DNA of 64,000 nt from Ariolimax columbianus (GCA_036924085.1 JAVGWX010000007.1:39182643-39246642); one strand, 5' to 3'. Shown: positions 37,857 through 52,029, counted from the stretch's first letter. Notes: generated by a model not told the origin, from the sequence alone. Numbers and translations are program-made.

Positions 37857-39737
37857 TAAAATCGCCTTTTTATCAATTTTGATTTTATAAACATTGGTTT
37901 TTATTGTCTGTAAAATTACTTGAAAGTAAGTGGAAATGCTTTTAACTTATCCACATAATTACTGCGTTAGAATTTCATTACATTTCAAAGTGCTGAAAAT
38001 TGTCCAAATTTTCAATGTGCAATTTTTTTTCAAATCGCCTTCTTATCAATTTCTATTTTATAAACATTGGTTTTTCTTGTCTGTAAAATTACTTGAAAGT
38101 CAGTGGAAATGCTTTTAACTTATTCACATAATTAGTGCGTTAAAATTGCAATACATTTAAATGTGCTGAAAATTGTCTAAACATGATCTACAAATTTTTT
38201 TAAAAACGTTTTCTACTCAATTTTGATTTTTAGAAACATTGGTTTTTCTTGTCAGTAAAATTACTTGAAAGTCAGTAGAAATGCTTTTAACTTATCCACA
38301 TAATTAGTGCGTTAAAATTGCAATACATTTCAAAGTACTAAAAATTGTCTGAACTTATGATCTGCAATTTTTTTTCAAATCGCCTTTTTTTCTATTTTGA
38401 TTTTAGAAACATTGGTTTTTCTTGTCAGCAAAATTACTTGAAAGTCAGTGGAAATGCTTTTAACCTATACACATAATTAGTGTGTTAAAATTGCAATACA
38501 TTTCAAAGTGCTGAAAATTGTCTAAACTTCTGATCTGCAATTTTTTTTCAAATCACCTTCTTATCAATTTTGATTTTATAAACTATAAAATTACTTGAAA
38601 GTCAGTTAAAATGCTTTTAACTTATCCACATATTTAGTGCGTTAAAATTGCAATACATTTAAAAGTGCTGAAAATTGTATAAACTTATGATCTACAATTT
38701 TTTTTAAAATCGCGTTTTACTCAATTTTTATTTTAGAAACATTGGTTTTTCTTGTCAGTAAAATTGAAAGTCAGTAGAAATGCTTTTTACTTATCCACAT
38801 AATTAGTGCGTTAAAATTGCAATACATTTCAAAGTGCTGAAAATTGTCTAAATTTATGATCTGAAATGTTTTTTCAAATCGCCTTTTTATCAATTTTGAT
38901 TTTAGAAACATTGGTTTTTCTTGTCTGTAAAATTACTTGAAAGTCAGTGGAAATGCTTTTAACTTATCCTCATAATTACTGCGTTAGAATTGCATTACAT
39001 TTCAAAGTGCTGAAAGTTGTCGAAATTTATGATCTGCAATTTTTTTTTAAATCGCCTTCTTATCAATTTTGATTTTATAAACATTGGTTTTTCTTGTCTG
39101 TAAAATTACTTGAAAGTAAGTGGAAATGCTTTTAACTTATCCACATAATTACTGCGTTAGAATTGCATTACATTTCAAAGTGCTGAAAATTGTCCAAATT
39201 TTCAATCTGCAATTTTTTTTCAAATCGCCCTGTTATCAATTTTGATTTTATAAACATTGATTTTTCTTGTCTATAAAATTACTTGAAAGTCAGTGGAAAT
39301 GCTTTTAACTTATTCACATAATTAGTGCGTTATAATTGCAATACATTTAAAAGTGCTGAAAATTGTTTAAACATGATCTACAAATTTTTTTTAAAAACCT
39401 TTTCTACTCAATTTTGATTTTAGAAACATTGGTATTTCTTGTCAGTAAAATTACTTGAAAGTCAGTAGAAATACTTTTAACTTATCCACATAATTAGTGC
39501 GTTAAAATTGCAATACATTTCAAAGTGCTGAAAATTGTCTAAACTTATGATCTGCAATTTTTTTTCAAATAGCCTGCTTATCAATTTTGATTTTATAAAC
39601 CTTGGTTTTTCTTGTCAGTAAAATTACTTGAAAGTCAGTGAAAATGCTTTTAACTTATCCACATATTTAGTGCGTTAACATTGCAATACATTTCAAAGTG
39701 CTGAAAATTGTCTAAACTTATGATCTGCAATTTTGTT
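37857..39737 (+). repeat. 1,881 bp tandem higher-order repeat, unit 2
   Basis: Near-perfect repeat of 35,976-37,856. Collinearity ends after TTTTGTTTAA, where unit 1 was followed by AATCGCCTTTTTATC but this copy continues with ATCGCCTTATACTCGG. Confidence 0.92.
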
Positions 39738-42289
39738 TAAATCGCCTTATACTCGGTTTTGATTTTAGAAACATTGGTTTTTCTTGTCAGTAAAATTGAA
39801 AGTCAGTGGAAATGCTTTTTTCTTATCCACATATTTAGTGCGTTAAAATTGCATTACATTTCAAAGTGCTGAAAATTGTCTAAACTTATGATGTGCAATG
39901 TTTTTTCAAATCGCCTTATACTCAGTTTTGATTTTATAAACATTGGTTTTTCTTGTCTGTAAAATTACTTGAAAGTCAGTGGAAATGCTTTTAACTTATC
40001 CACATAATTACTGCGTTAGAATTGCAATACATTTCAAAGTGCTGAAAATTGTCCAAATTGATGATCTGCAATTTTTTTAAAATCGCCTTTTTATCAATTT
40101 CTATTTTATAAACATTGGTTTTTCTTGTCTGTAAAATTACTTAAAAGTCTGTGGAAATGCTTTTAACTTATTCACATAATTAGTGCGTTAAAATTGCAAT
40201 ACATTTAAAATTGCTGAAAATTGTCTAAACATGATCTACAAATTTTTTTAAAAACGTTTTCTACTCAATTTTGATTTTTAGAAACATTGGTTTTTGTTGT
40301 CAGTAAAATTACTTGAAAGTCAGTAGAAATGCTTTTAACTTATCCACATAATTAGTGCGTTAAAATTGCAATACATTTCAAAGTGCTGAAAATTGTCTGA
40401 ACTTATGATCTGGAATTTTTTTTCAAATCGCCTTTTTTTCAATTTTGATTTTAGAAACATTGGTTTTTCTTGTCAGCAAAATTACTTGAAAGTCAGTGGA
40501 AATGCTTTTAACCTATACACACAATTAGTGCGTTAAAATTGCAATACATTTCAAAGTGCTGAAAATTGTCTAAACTTCTGATCTGCAATTTTTTTTAAAT
40601 CGCCTTATACTCGGTTTTGATTTTATAAACATTGGTTTTTCTTGTATGTAAAATTACTTGAAAGTCAGTGGAAATGCTTTTAACCTATCCACATAATTAG
40701 TGTGTTAAAATTGCAATACATTTAAAAGTGCTGAAAATTGTCTAAACTTATGATCTGCAATTTTTTTTCAAATCGCCTTATACTCGGTTTTTATTTTATA
40801 AACTATAAAATTACTTGAAAGTCAGTTAAAATGCTTTTAACTTATCCACATATTTAGTGCGTTAAAATTGCAATACATTTAAAAGTGCTGAAAATTGTCT
40901 AAACTTATGATCTGCAATTTTTTTTCAAATCGCCTTATACTCAGTTTTGATTTTGGAAACATTGGTTTTTCTTATCTGTAAAATTACTTTAAATTCAATG
41001 GAAATGCTTTTAACTTATCCAAATAATTAGTGCGTTAAAGTTGCAATACATTTCAAAGTGCTGAAAATTGTCTAAACATGATCTGCAATATTTTTTCAAA
41101 TCGCTTTCTACTCAATTTTGATTTTAGAAACATTGGTTTTTATTTGTCAGTAAAATTACTTGAAAGTCAGTGGAAATGCTTTTAACGTATCCACAAAAAT
41201 ACTGCGTTAGAATTGCAATACATTTGAAAGTGCTGAAAATTGTCTAAACTTATGATCTGCATTTTTTTAAAAATCGCCTTCTTATCAATTTTGATTTTAT
41301 AAACATTGGTTTTTCTTGTCTGTAAAATTACTTGAAAGTCAGTGGAAATGCTTTTAACTTATCCACATAATTACTGCGTTAGAATTGCAATACATTTCAA
41401 AGTGCTGAAAATTGTCCAAATTGATGATCTGCAATTTTTTTAAAATCGCCTTTTTATCAATTTCTATTTTATAAACATTGGTTTTTCTTGTCTGTAAAAT
41501 TACTTGAAAGTCTGTGGAAATGCTTTTAACTTATTCACATAATTAGTGCGTTAAAATTGCAATACATTTAAAATTGCTGAAAATTGTCTAAACATGATCT
41601 ACAAATTTTTTTAAAAACGTTTTCTACTCAATTTTGATTTTTAGAAACATTGGTTTTTGTTGTCAGTAAAATTACTTGAAAGTCAGTAGAAATGCTTTTA
41701 ACTTATCCACATAATTAGTGCGTTAAAATTGCAATACATTTCAAAGTGCTGAAAATTGTCTGAACTTATGATCTGCAATTTTTTTTCAAATCGCCTTATA
41801 CTCAGTTTTGATTTTGGAAACATTGGTTTTTCTTATCTGTAAAATTACTTTAAATTCAATGGAAATGCTTTTAACTTATCCAAATAATTAGTGCGTTAAA
41901 GTTGCAATACATTTCAAAGTGCTGAAAATTGTCTAAACATGATCTGCAATATTTTTTCAAATCGCTTTCTACTCAATTTTGATTTTAGAAACATTGGTTT
42001 TTATTTGTCAGTAAAATTACTTGAAAGTCAGTGGAAATGCTTTTAACGTATCCACAAAAATACTGCGTTAGAATTGCAATACATTTCAAAGTGCTGAAAA
42101 TTGTCCAAATTGATGATCTGCAATTTTTTTAAAATCGCCTTTTTATCAATTTCTATTTTATAAACATTGGTTTTTCTTGTCTGTAAAATTACTTGAAAGT
42201 CAGTGGAAATGCTTTTAACTTATCCACATAATTACTGCGTTAGAATTGCAATACATTTCAAAGTGCTGAAAATTGTCCAAATTGATGAT
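39738..42289 (+). repeat. Mixed satellite monomers with partial HOR copies
   Basis: Direct monomers of the AATTGATGATCTGC, CAATTTCTATTTTATAAAC and TTTGTTGTCAG variant types. Blocks recur at uneven multiples of the monomer: AATTGATGATC appears near 40,057, 41,418, 42,109 and 42,281, that is about 8, 4 and 1 monomers apart. This looks like repeated unequal exchange. Nothing else was seen. Confidence 0.85.
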
Positions 42290-43480
42290 CTGCAATTTTT
42301 TTAAAATCGCCTTTTTATCAATTTCTATTTTATAAACATTGGTTTTTCTTGTCTGTAAAATTACTTGAAAGTCTGTGGAAATGCTTTTAACTTATTCACA
42401 TAATTAGTGCGTTAAAATTGCAATACATTTAAAATTGCTGAAAATTGTCTAAACATGATCTACAAATTTTTTTAAAAACGTTTTCTACTCAATTTTGATT
42501 TTTAGAAACATTGGTTTTTGTTGTCAGTAAAATTACTTGAAAGTCAGTAGAAATGCTTTTAACTTATCCACATAATTAGTGCGTTAAAATTGCAATACAT
42601 TTCAAAGTGCTGAAAATTGTCTGAACTTATGATCTGCAATTTTTTTTCAAATCGCCTTTTTTTCAATTTTGATTTTAGAAACATTGGTTTTTCTTGTCAG
42701 CAAAATTACTTGAAAGTCAGTGGAAATGCTTTTAACCTATACACACAATTAGTGCGTTAAAATTGCAATACATTTCAAAGTGCTGAAAATTGTCTAAACT
42801 TCTGATCTGCAATTTTTTTTTAATCGCCTTATACTCGGTTTTGATTTTATAAACATTGGTTTTTCTTGTATGTAAAGTTACTTGAAAGTCAGTGGAAATG
42901 CTTTTAACCTATCCACATAATTAGTGTGTTAAAATTGCAATACATTTAAAAGTGCTGAAAATTGTCTAAACTTATGATCTGCAATTTTTTTTCAAATCGC
43001 CTTATACTCGGTTTTTATTTTATAAACTATAAAATTACTTGAAAGTCAGTTAAAATGCTTTTAACTTATCCACATATTTAGTGCGTTAAAATTGCAATAC
43101 ATTTAAAAGTGCTGAAAATTGTCTAAACTTATGATCTGCAATTTTTTTTCAAATCGCCTTATACTCAGTTTTGATTTTGGAAACATTGGTTTTTCTTATC
43201 TGTAAAATTACTTTAAATTCAATGGAAATGCTTTTAACTTATCCAAATAATTAGTGCGTTAAAGTTGCAATACATTTCAAAGTGCTGAAAATTGTCTAAA
43301 CATGATCTGCAATATTTTTTCAAATCGCTTTCTACTCAATTTTGATTTTAGAAACATTGGTTTTTATTTGTCAGTAAAATTACTTGAAAGTCAGTGGAAA
43401 TGCTTTTAACGTATCCACAAAAATACTGCGTTAGAATTGCAATACATTTGAAAGTGCTGAAAATTGTCTAAACTTATGAT
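42290..43480 (+). repeat. 1,191 bp higher-order repeat (7 monomers), diverged copy
   Basis: Aligns to the next block at +1,191 with the same order of monomer types but more differences (TTTGTTGTCAG in place of TTTCTTGTCAG; ACACACAATTAGTGCG in place of ACACATAATTAGTGTG). Confidence 0.7.
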
Positions 43481-44671
43481 CTGCAATTTTTTTTAAATCG
43501 CCTTCTTATCAATTTTGATTTTAGAAACATTGGTTTTTCTTGTCAGTAAAATTACTTGAAAGTCAGTGGAAATGCTTTTAACTTATTCACATAATTAGTG
43601 CGTTAAAATTGCAATACATTTCAAAGTGCTGAAAATTGTCTAAACATAATCTACAAATTTTTTTAAAAACGTTTTCTACTCAATTTTGATTTTTAGAAAC
43701 ATTGGTTTTTCTTGTCAGTAAAATTACTTGAAAGTCAGTAGAAATGCTTTTAACTTATCCACATAATTAGTGCGTTAAAATTGCAATACATTTCAAAGTG
43801 CTGAAAATTGTCTGAACTTATGATCTGCAATTTTTTTTCAAATCGCCTTTTTTTCAATTTTGATTTTAGAAACATTGGTTTTTCTTGTCAGCAAAATTAC
43901 TTGAAAGTCAGTGGAAATGCTTTTAACCTATACACATAATTAGTGTGTTAAAATTGCAATACATTTCAAAGTGCTGAAAATTGTCTAAACTTCTGATCTG
44001 CAATTTTTTTTAATTCGCCTTATACTCGGTTTTGATTTTATAAACATTGGTTTTTCTTGTATGTAAAATTACTTGAAAGTCAGTGGAAATGCTTTTAACC
44101 TATCCACATAATTAGTGTGTTAAAATTGCAATACATTTAAAAGTGCTGAAAATTGTCTAAACTTATGATCTGCAATTTTTTTTCAAATCGCCTTATACTC
44201 GGTTTTTATTTTATAAACTATAAAATTACTTGAAAGTCAGTTAAAATGCTTTTAACTTATCCACATATTTAGTGCGTTAAAATTGCAATACATTTAAAAG
44301 TGCTGAAAATTGTCTAAACTTATGATCTGCAATTTTTTTTCAAATCGCCTTATACTCAGTTTTGATTTTGGAAACATTGGTTTTTCTTATCTGTAAAATT
44401 ACTTTAAATTCAATGGAAATGCTTTTAACTTATCCAAATAATTAGTGCGTTAAAGTTGCAATACATTTCAAAGTGCTGAAAATTGTCTAAACATGATCTG
44501 CAATATTTTTTCAAATCGCTTTCTACTCAATTTTGATTTTAGAAACATTGGTTTTTATTTGTCAGTAAAATTACTTGAAAGTCAGTGGAAATGCTTTTAA
44601 CGTATCCACAAAAATACTGCGTTAGAATTGCAATACATTTGAAAGTGCTGAAAATTGTCTAAACTTATGAT
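43481..44671 (+). repeat. 1,191 bp higher-order repeat (7 monomers), copy 2
   Basis: The diagnostic CTAAACATAATCTAC at about 43,640 recurs at about 44,831. This block is nearly identical to the start of the following one. Confidence 0.85.
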
Positions 44672-45522
44672 CTGCAATTTTTTTTAAATCGCCTTCTTAT
44701 CAATTTTGATTTTAGAAACATTGGTTTTTCTTGTCAGTAAAATTACTTGAAAGTCAGTGGAAATGCTTTTAACTTATTCACATAATTAGTGCGTTAAAAT
44801 TGCAATACATTTCAAAGTGCTGAAAATTGTCTAAACATAATCTACAAATTTTTTTAAAAACGTTTTCTACTCAATTTTGATTTTTAGAAACATTGGTTTT
44901 TCTTGTCAGTAAAATTACTTGAAAGTCAGTAGAAATGCTTTTAACTTATCCACATAATTAGTGCGTTAAAATTGCAATACATTTCAAAGTGCTGAAAATT
45001 GTCTGAACTTATGATCTGCAATTTTTTTTCAAATCGCCTTTTTTTCAATTTTGATTTTAGAAACATTGGTTTTTCTTGTCAGCAAAATTACTTGAAAGTC
45101 AGTGGAAATGCTTTTAACCTATACACATAATTAGTGTGTTAAAATTGCAATACATTTCAAAGTGCTGAAAATTGTCTAAACTTCTGATCTGCAATTTTTT
45201 TTAAATCGCCTTATACTCGGTTTTGATTTTATAAACATTGGTTTTTCTTGTATGTAAAATTACTTGAAAGTCAGTGGAAATGCTTTTAACCTATCCACAT
45301 AATTATTGTGTTAAAATTGCAATACATTTAAAAGTGCTGAAAATTGTCTAAACTTATGATCTGCAATTTTTTTTCAAATCGCCTTATACTCGGTTTTTAT
45401 TTTATAAACTATAAAATTACTTGAAAGTCAGTTAAAATGCTTTTAACTTATCCACATATTTAGTGCGTTAAAATTGCAATACATTTAAAAGTGCTGAAAA
45501 TTGTCTAAACTTATGATCTGCA
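44672..45522 (+). repeat. 1,191 bp higher-order repeat, copy 3 (partial)
   Basis: Follows copy 2 through the 16 bp-deleted monomer near 45,410 and stops near 45,522, where a TTTAAATCGCGTTTTACTC monomer replaces the expected TATACTCAG one. Confidence 0.82.
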
Positions 45523-48500
45523 ATTTTTTTTTAAATCGCGTTTTACTCAATTTTTATTTTAGAAACATTGGTTTTTCTTGTCAGTAAAATTGAAAGTCAG
45601 TAGAAATGCTTTTTACTTATCCACATAATTAGTGCGTTAAAATTGCAATACATTTCAAAGTGCTGAAAATTGTCTAAATTTATGATGTGCAATTTTTTTT
45701 CAAATCGCCTTCTTATCAATTTTGATTTTAGAAACATTGGTTTTTCTTGTCTGTAAAATTACTTGAAAGTCAGTGGAAATGCTTTTAACTTATCCACATA
45801 ATTACTGCGTTAGAATTGCATTACATTTCAAAGTGCTGAAAATTGTCCAAATTTATGATCTGCAATTTTTTTTAAAATCGCCTTTTTATCAATTTTGATT
45901 TTATAAACATTGGTTTTTCTTGTCTGTAAAATTACTTGAAAGTAAGTGGAAATGCTTTTAACTTATCCACATAATTACTGCGTTAGAATTGCATTACATT
46001 TCAAAGTGCTGAAAATTGTCCAAATTTTCAATGTGCAATTTTTTTTCAAATCGCCTTCTTATCAATTTCTATTTTATAAACATTGGTTTTTCTTGTCATT
46101 AAAATTACTTGAAAGTCAGTGGAAATGCTTTTAACTTATTCACATAATTAGTGCGTTAAAATTGCAATACATTTAAAAGTGCTGAAAATTGTCTAAACAT
46201 AATCTACAAATTTTTTTAAAAACGTTTTCTACTCAATTTTGATTTTTAGAAACATTGGTTTTTCTTGTCAGTAAAATTACTTGAAAGTCAGTAGAAATGC
46301 TTTTAACTTATCCACATAATTAGTGCGTTAAAATTGCAATACATTTCAAAGTGCTGAAAATTGTCTGAACTTATGATCTGCAATTTTTTTTCAAATCGCC
46401 TTTTTTTCAATTTTGATTTTAGAAACATTGGTTTTTCTTGTCAGCAAAATTACTTGAAAGTCAGTGGAAATGCTTTTAACCTATACACATAATTAGTGTG
46501 TTAAAATTGCAATACATTTCAAAGTGCTGAAAATTGTCTAAACTTCTGATCTGCAATTTTTTTTAAATCGCCTTATACTCGGTTTTGATTTTATAAACAT
46601 TGGTTTTTCTTGTATGTAAAATTACTTGAAAGTCAGTGGAAATGCTTTTAACCTATCCACATAATTAGTGTGTTAAAATTGCAATACATTTAAAAGTGCT
46701 GAAAATTGTCTAAACTTATGATCTGCAATTTTTTTTCAAATCGGCTCATACTCAGTTTTGATTTTGGAAACATTGGTTTTTCTTATCTGTAAAATTACTT
46801 TAAATTCAATGGAAATGCTTTTAACTTATCCAAATAATTAGTGCGTTAAAGTTGCAATACATTTCAAAGTGCTGAAAATTGTCTAAACATGATCTGCAAT
46901 ATTTTTTCAAATCGCTTTCTACTCAATTTTGATTTTAGAAACATTGGTTTTTATTTTTCAGTAAAATTACTTGAAAGTCAGTGGAAATGCTTTTAACGTA
47001 TCTACAAAAATACTGCGTTAGAATTGCAATACATTTGAAAGTGCTGAAAATTGTCTAAACTTATGATCTGCATTTTTTTTTAAATCGCCTTCTTATCAAT
47101 TTTGATTTTATAAACATTGGTTTTTCTTGTCTGTAAAATTACTTGAAAGTCAGTGGAAATGCTTTTAGCTTATCCACATAATTACTGCGTTAGAATTGCA
47201 ATACATTTCAAAGTGCTGAAAATTGTCCAAATTGATGATCTGCAATTTTTTTAAAATCGCCTTTTTATCAATTTCTATTTTATAAACATTGGTTTTTCTT
47301 GTCTGTAAAATTACTTGAAAGTCTGTGGAAATGCTTTTAACTTATTCACATAATTAGTGCGTTAAAATTGCAATACATTTAAAATTGCTGAAAATTGTCT
47401 AAACATGATGTACAAATTTTTTTAAAAACGTTTTCTACTCAATTTTGATTTTTAGAAACATTGGTTTTTGTTGTCAGTAAAATTACTTGAAAGTCAGTAG
47501 AAATGCTTTTAACTTATCCACATAATTAGTGCGTTAAAATTGCAATACATTTCAAAGTGCTGAAAATTGTCTGAACTTATGATCTGCAATTTTTTTTCAA
47601 ATCGCCTTTTTTTCAATTTTGATTTTAGAAACATTGGTTTTTCTTGTCAGCAAAATTACTTGAAAGTCAGTGGAAATGCTTTTAACCTATACACACAATT
47701 AGTGCGTTAAAATTGCAATACATTTCAAAGTGCTGAAAATTGTCTAAACTTCTGATCTGCAATTTTTTTTTAATCGCCTTATACTCGGTTTTGATTTTAT
47801 AAACATTGGTTTTTCTTGTATGTAAAATTACTTGAAAGTCAGTGGAAATGCTTTTAACCTATCCACATAATTAGTGTGTTAAAATTGCAATACATTTAAA
47901 AGTGCTGAAAATTGTCTAAACTTATGATCTGCAATTTTTTTTCAAATCGCCTTATACTCGGTTTTTATTTTATAAACTATAAAATTACTTGAAAGTCAGT
48001 TAAAATGCTTTTAACTTATCCACATATTTAGTGCGTTAAAATTGCAATACATTTAAAAGTGCTGAAAATTGTCTAAACTTATGATCTGCAATTTTTTTTC
48101 AAATCGCCTTATACTCAGTTTTGATTTTGGAAACATTGGTTTTTCTTATCTGTAAAATTACTTTAAATTCAATGGAAATGCTTTTAACTTATCCAAATAA
48201 TTAGTGCGTTAAAGTTGCAATACATTTCAAAGTGCTGAAAATTGTCTAAACATGATCTGCAATATTTTTTCAAATCGCTTTCTACTCAATTTTGATTTTA
48301 GAAACATTGGTTTTTATTTGTCAGTAAAATTACTTGAAAGTCAGTGGAAATGCTTTTAACGTATCCACAAAAATACTGCGTTAGAATTGCAATACATTTG
48401 AAAGTGCTGAAAATTGTCTAAACTGATGATCTGCAATTTTTTTTAAATCGCCTTTTTATCAATTTCTATTTTATAAACATTGGTTTTTCTTGTCTGTAAA

Positions 48501-50250
48501 ATTACTTGAAAGTCTGTGGAAATGCTTTAACTTATTCACATAATTAGTGCGTTAAAATTGCAATACATTTAAAATTGCTGAAAATTGTCTAAACATGATC
48601 TACAAATTTTTTTAAAAACGTTTTCTACTCAATTTTGATTTTTAGAAACATTGGTTTTTGTTGTCAGTAAAATTACTTGAAAGTCAGTAGAAATGCTTTT
48701 AACTTATCCACATAATTAGTGCGTTAAAATTGCAATACATTTCAAAGTGCTGAAAATTGTCTGAACTTATGATCTGCAATTTTTTTTCAAATCGCCTTAT
48801 ACTCAGTTTTGATTTTGGATACATTGGTTTTTCTTATCTGTAAAATTACTTTAAATTCAATGGAAATGCTTTTAACTTATCCAAATAATTAGTGCGTTAA
48901 AGTTGCAATACATTTCAAAGTGCTGAAAATTGTCTAAACATGATCTGCAATATTTTTTCAAATCGCTTTCTACTCAATTTTGATTTTAGAAACATTGGTT
49001 TTTATTTGTCAGTAAAATTACTTGAAAGTCAGTGGAAATGCTTTTAACGTATCCACAAAAATACTGCGTTAGAATTGCAATACATTTCAAAGTGCTGAAA
49101 ATTGTCTAAACATGATCTGCAATATTTTTTCAAATCGCTTTCTACTCAATTTTGATTTTAGAAACATTGGTTTTTATTTGTCAGTAAAATTACTTGAAAG
49201 TCAGTGGAAATGCTTTTAACGTATCCACAAAAATACTGCGTTAGAATTGCAATACATTTCAAAGTGCTGAAAATTGTCCAAATTGATGATCTGCAATTTT
49301 TTTAAAATCGCCTTTTTATCAATTTCTATTTTATAAACATTGGTTTTTCTTGTCTGTAAAATTACTTGAAAGTCAGTGGAAATGCTTTTAACTTATCCAC
49401 ATAATTACTGCGTTAGAATTGCAATACATTTCAAAGTGCTGAAAATTGTCCAAATTGATGATCTGCAATTTTTTTAAAATCGCCTTTTTATCAATTTCTA
49501 TTTTATAAACATTGGTTTTTCTTGTCTGTAAAATTACTTGAAAGTCTTTGGAAATGCTTTTAACTTATTCACATAATTAGTGCGTTAAAATTGCAATACA
49601 TTTAAAATTGCTGAAAATTGTCTAAACATGATCTACAAATTTTTTTAAAAACGTTTTCTACTCAATTTTGATTTTTAGAAACATTGGTTTTTGTTGTCAG
49701 TAAAATTACTTGAAAGTCAGTAGAAATGCTTTTAACTTATCCACATAATTAGTGCGTTAAAATTGCAATACATTTCAAAGTGCTGAAAATTGTCTGAACT
49801 TATGATCTGCAATTTTTTTTCAAATCGCCTTTTTTTCAATTTTGATTTTAGAAACATTGGTTTTTCTTGTCAGCAAAATTACTTGAAAGTCAGTGGAAAT
49901 GCTTTTAACCTATACACACAATTAGTGCGTTAAAATTGCAATACATTTCAAAGTGCTGAAAATTGTCTAAACTTCTGATCTGCAATTTTTTTTTAATCGC
50001 CTTATACTCGGTTTTGATTTTATAAACATTGGTTTTTCTTGTATGTAAAATTACTTGAAAGTCAGTGGAAATGCTTTTAACCTATCCACATAATTAGTGT
50101 GTTAAAATTGCAATACATTTAAAAGTGCTGAAAATTGTCTAAACTTATGATCTGCAATTTTTTTTCAAATCGCCTTATACTCGGTTTTTATTTTATAAAC
50201 TATAAAATTACTTGAAAGTCAGTTAAAATGCTTTTAACTTATCCACATAT
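45523..50250 (+). repeat. Mixed satellite monomers before the LINE-bearing HOR
   Basis: Direct monomers only. About 45,530-46,700 matches about 53,920-54,950 inside HOR copy A (offset 8,388). About 46,740-50,250 repeats the monomer sets of 40,900-43,400 with reshuffled multiples. No genes or insertions were seen. Confidence 0.85.
48935..49278 (+). repeat. Two adjacent near-identical monomers (172 bp each)
   Basis: 48,935-49,106 and 49,107-49,278 differ only at the last base (GTCT vs GTCC). Most neighbours in the array are of different types, so this pair marks a recent single-monomer duplication. Confidence 0.88.
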
Positions 50251-51993
50251 TTAGTGCGTTAAAATTGCAATACATTTCAAAGTGCTGAAAATTGTCTAAA
50301 TTTATGATGTGCAATTTTTTTTCAAATCGCCTTCTTATCAATTTTGATTTTAGAAACATTGGTTTTTCTTGTCTGTAAAATTACTTGAAAGTCAGTGGAA
50401 ATGCTTTTAACTTATCCACATAATTACTGCGTTAGAATTGCATTACATTTCAAAGTGCTGAAAATTGTCCAAATTTTCAATGTGCAATTTTTTTTCAAAT
50501 CGCCTTCTTATCAATTTCTATTTTATAAACATTGGTTTTTCTTGTCATTAAAATTACTTGAAAGTCAGTGGAAATGCTTTTAACTTATTCACATAATTAG
50601 TGCGTTAAAATTGCAATACATTTAAAAGTGCTGAAAATTGTCTAAACATAATCTACAAATTTTTTTAAAAACGTTTTCTACTCAATTTTGATTTTTAGAA
50701 ACATTGGTTTTTCTTGTCAGTAAAATTACTTGAAAGTCAGTAGAAATGCTTTTAACTTATCCACATAATTAGTGCGTTAAAATTGCAATACATTTCAAAG
50801 TGCTGAAAATTGTCTGAACTTATGATCTGCAATTTTTTTTCAAATCGCCTTTTTTTCAATTTTGATTTTAGAAACATTGGTTTTTCTTGTCAGCAAAATT
50901 ACTTGAAAGTCAGTGGAAATGCTTTTAACCTATACACATAATTAGTGTGTTAAAATTGCAATACATTTCAAAGTGCTGAAAATTGTCTAAACTTCTGATC
51001 TGCAATTTTTTTTAAATCGCCTTATACTCGGTTTTGATTTTATAAACATTGGTTTTTCTTGTATGTAAAATTACTTGAAAGTCAGTGGAAATGCTTTTAA
51101 CCTATCCACATAATTAGTGTGTTAAAATTGCAATACATTTAAAAGTGCTGAAAATTGTCTAAACTTATGATCTGCAATTTTTTTTCAAATCACCTTCTTA
51201 TCAATTTTGATTTTATAAACTATAAAATTACTTGAAAGTCAGTTAAAATGCTTTTAACTTATCCACATATTTAGTGCGTTAAAATTGCAATACATTTAAA
51301 AGTGCTGAAAATTGTATAAACTTATGATTTGCAATTTTTTTTTAAATCGCGTTTTACTCAATTTTTATTTTAGAAACATTGGTTTTTCTTGTCAGTAAAA
51401 TTGAAAGTCAGTAGAAATGCTTTTTACTTATCCACATAATTAGTGCGTTAAAATTGCAATACATTTCAAAGTGCTGAAAATTGTCTAAATTTATGATGTG
51501 CAATTTTTTTTCAAATCGCCTTCTTATCAATTTTGATTTTAGAAACATTGGTTTTTCTTGTCTGTAAAATTACTTGAAAGTCAGTGGAAATGCTTTTAAC
51601 TTATCCACATAATTACTGCGTTAGAATTGCATTACATTTCAAAGTGCTGAAAGTTGTCCAAATTTATTATCTGCAATTTTTTTTTAAATCGCCTTCTTAT
51701 CAATTTTGATTTTATAAACATTGGTTTTTCTTGTCTGTAAAATTACTTGAAAGTAAGTGGAAATGCTTTTAACTTATCCACATAATTACTGCGTTAGAAT
51801 TGCATTACATTTCAAAGTGCTGAAAATTGTCCAAATTTTCAATCTGCAATTTTTTTTCAAATCGCCCTGTTATCAATTTTGATTTTATAAACATTGATTT
51901 TTCTTGTCAATAAAATTACTTGAAAGTCAGTGGAAATGCTTTTAACCAATTCACATAATTAGTGCGTTAAAATTGCAATACATTTAAAAGTGC

Positions 51994-52005
51994 TGAAAAT
52001 TGTTT
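51994..52005. repeat. Target-site duplication, LINE insertion 2 copy A (tail side)
   Basis: TGAAAATTGTTT, ordinary monomer sequence, followed by the CTT tail. Partner at 53,209-53,220 with one mismatch. Confidence 0.82.
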
Positions 52006-52019
52006 CTTCTTCTTCTTCT
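52006..52019 (-). repeat. (GAA)n 3' tail of LINE insertion 2, copy A
   Basis: Four CTT units plus CT on the plus strand, one unit shorter than the tail of insertion 1. Confidence 0.86.
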
Positions 52020-52029
52020 GCGTACACAG

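Larger units (their letters stand above)
35821..51993 (+). repeat. Satellite array, domain III left of LINE insertion 2
   Basis: Same monomer family and orientation as domain I, but a different monomer assortment: many monomers with CAATTTCTATTTTATAAAC, many with AATTACTGCGTTAGAATTGC, and a class with a 16 bp internal deletion. Recurring 62-codon frames (for example 36,049-36,237 and 45,946-46,134) are satellite products, not genes. Confidence 0.96.
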
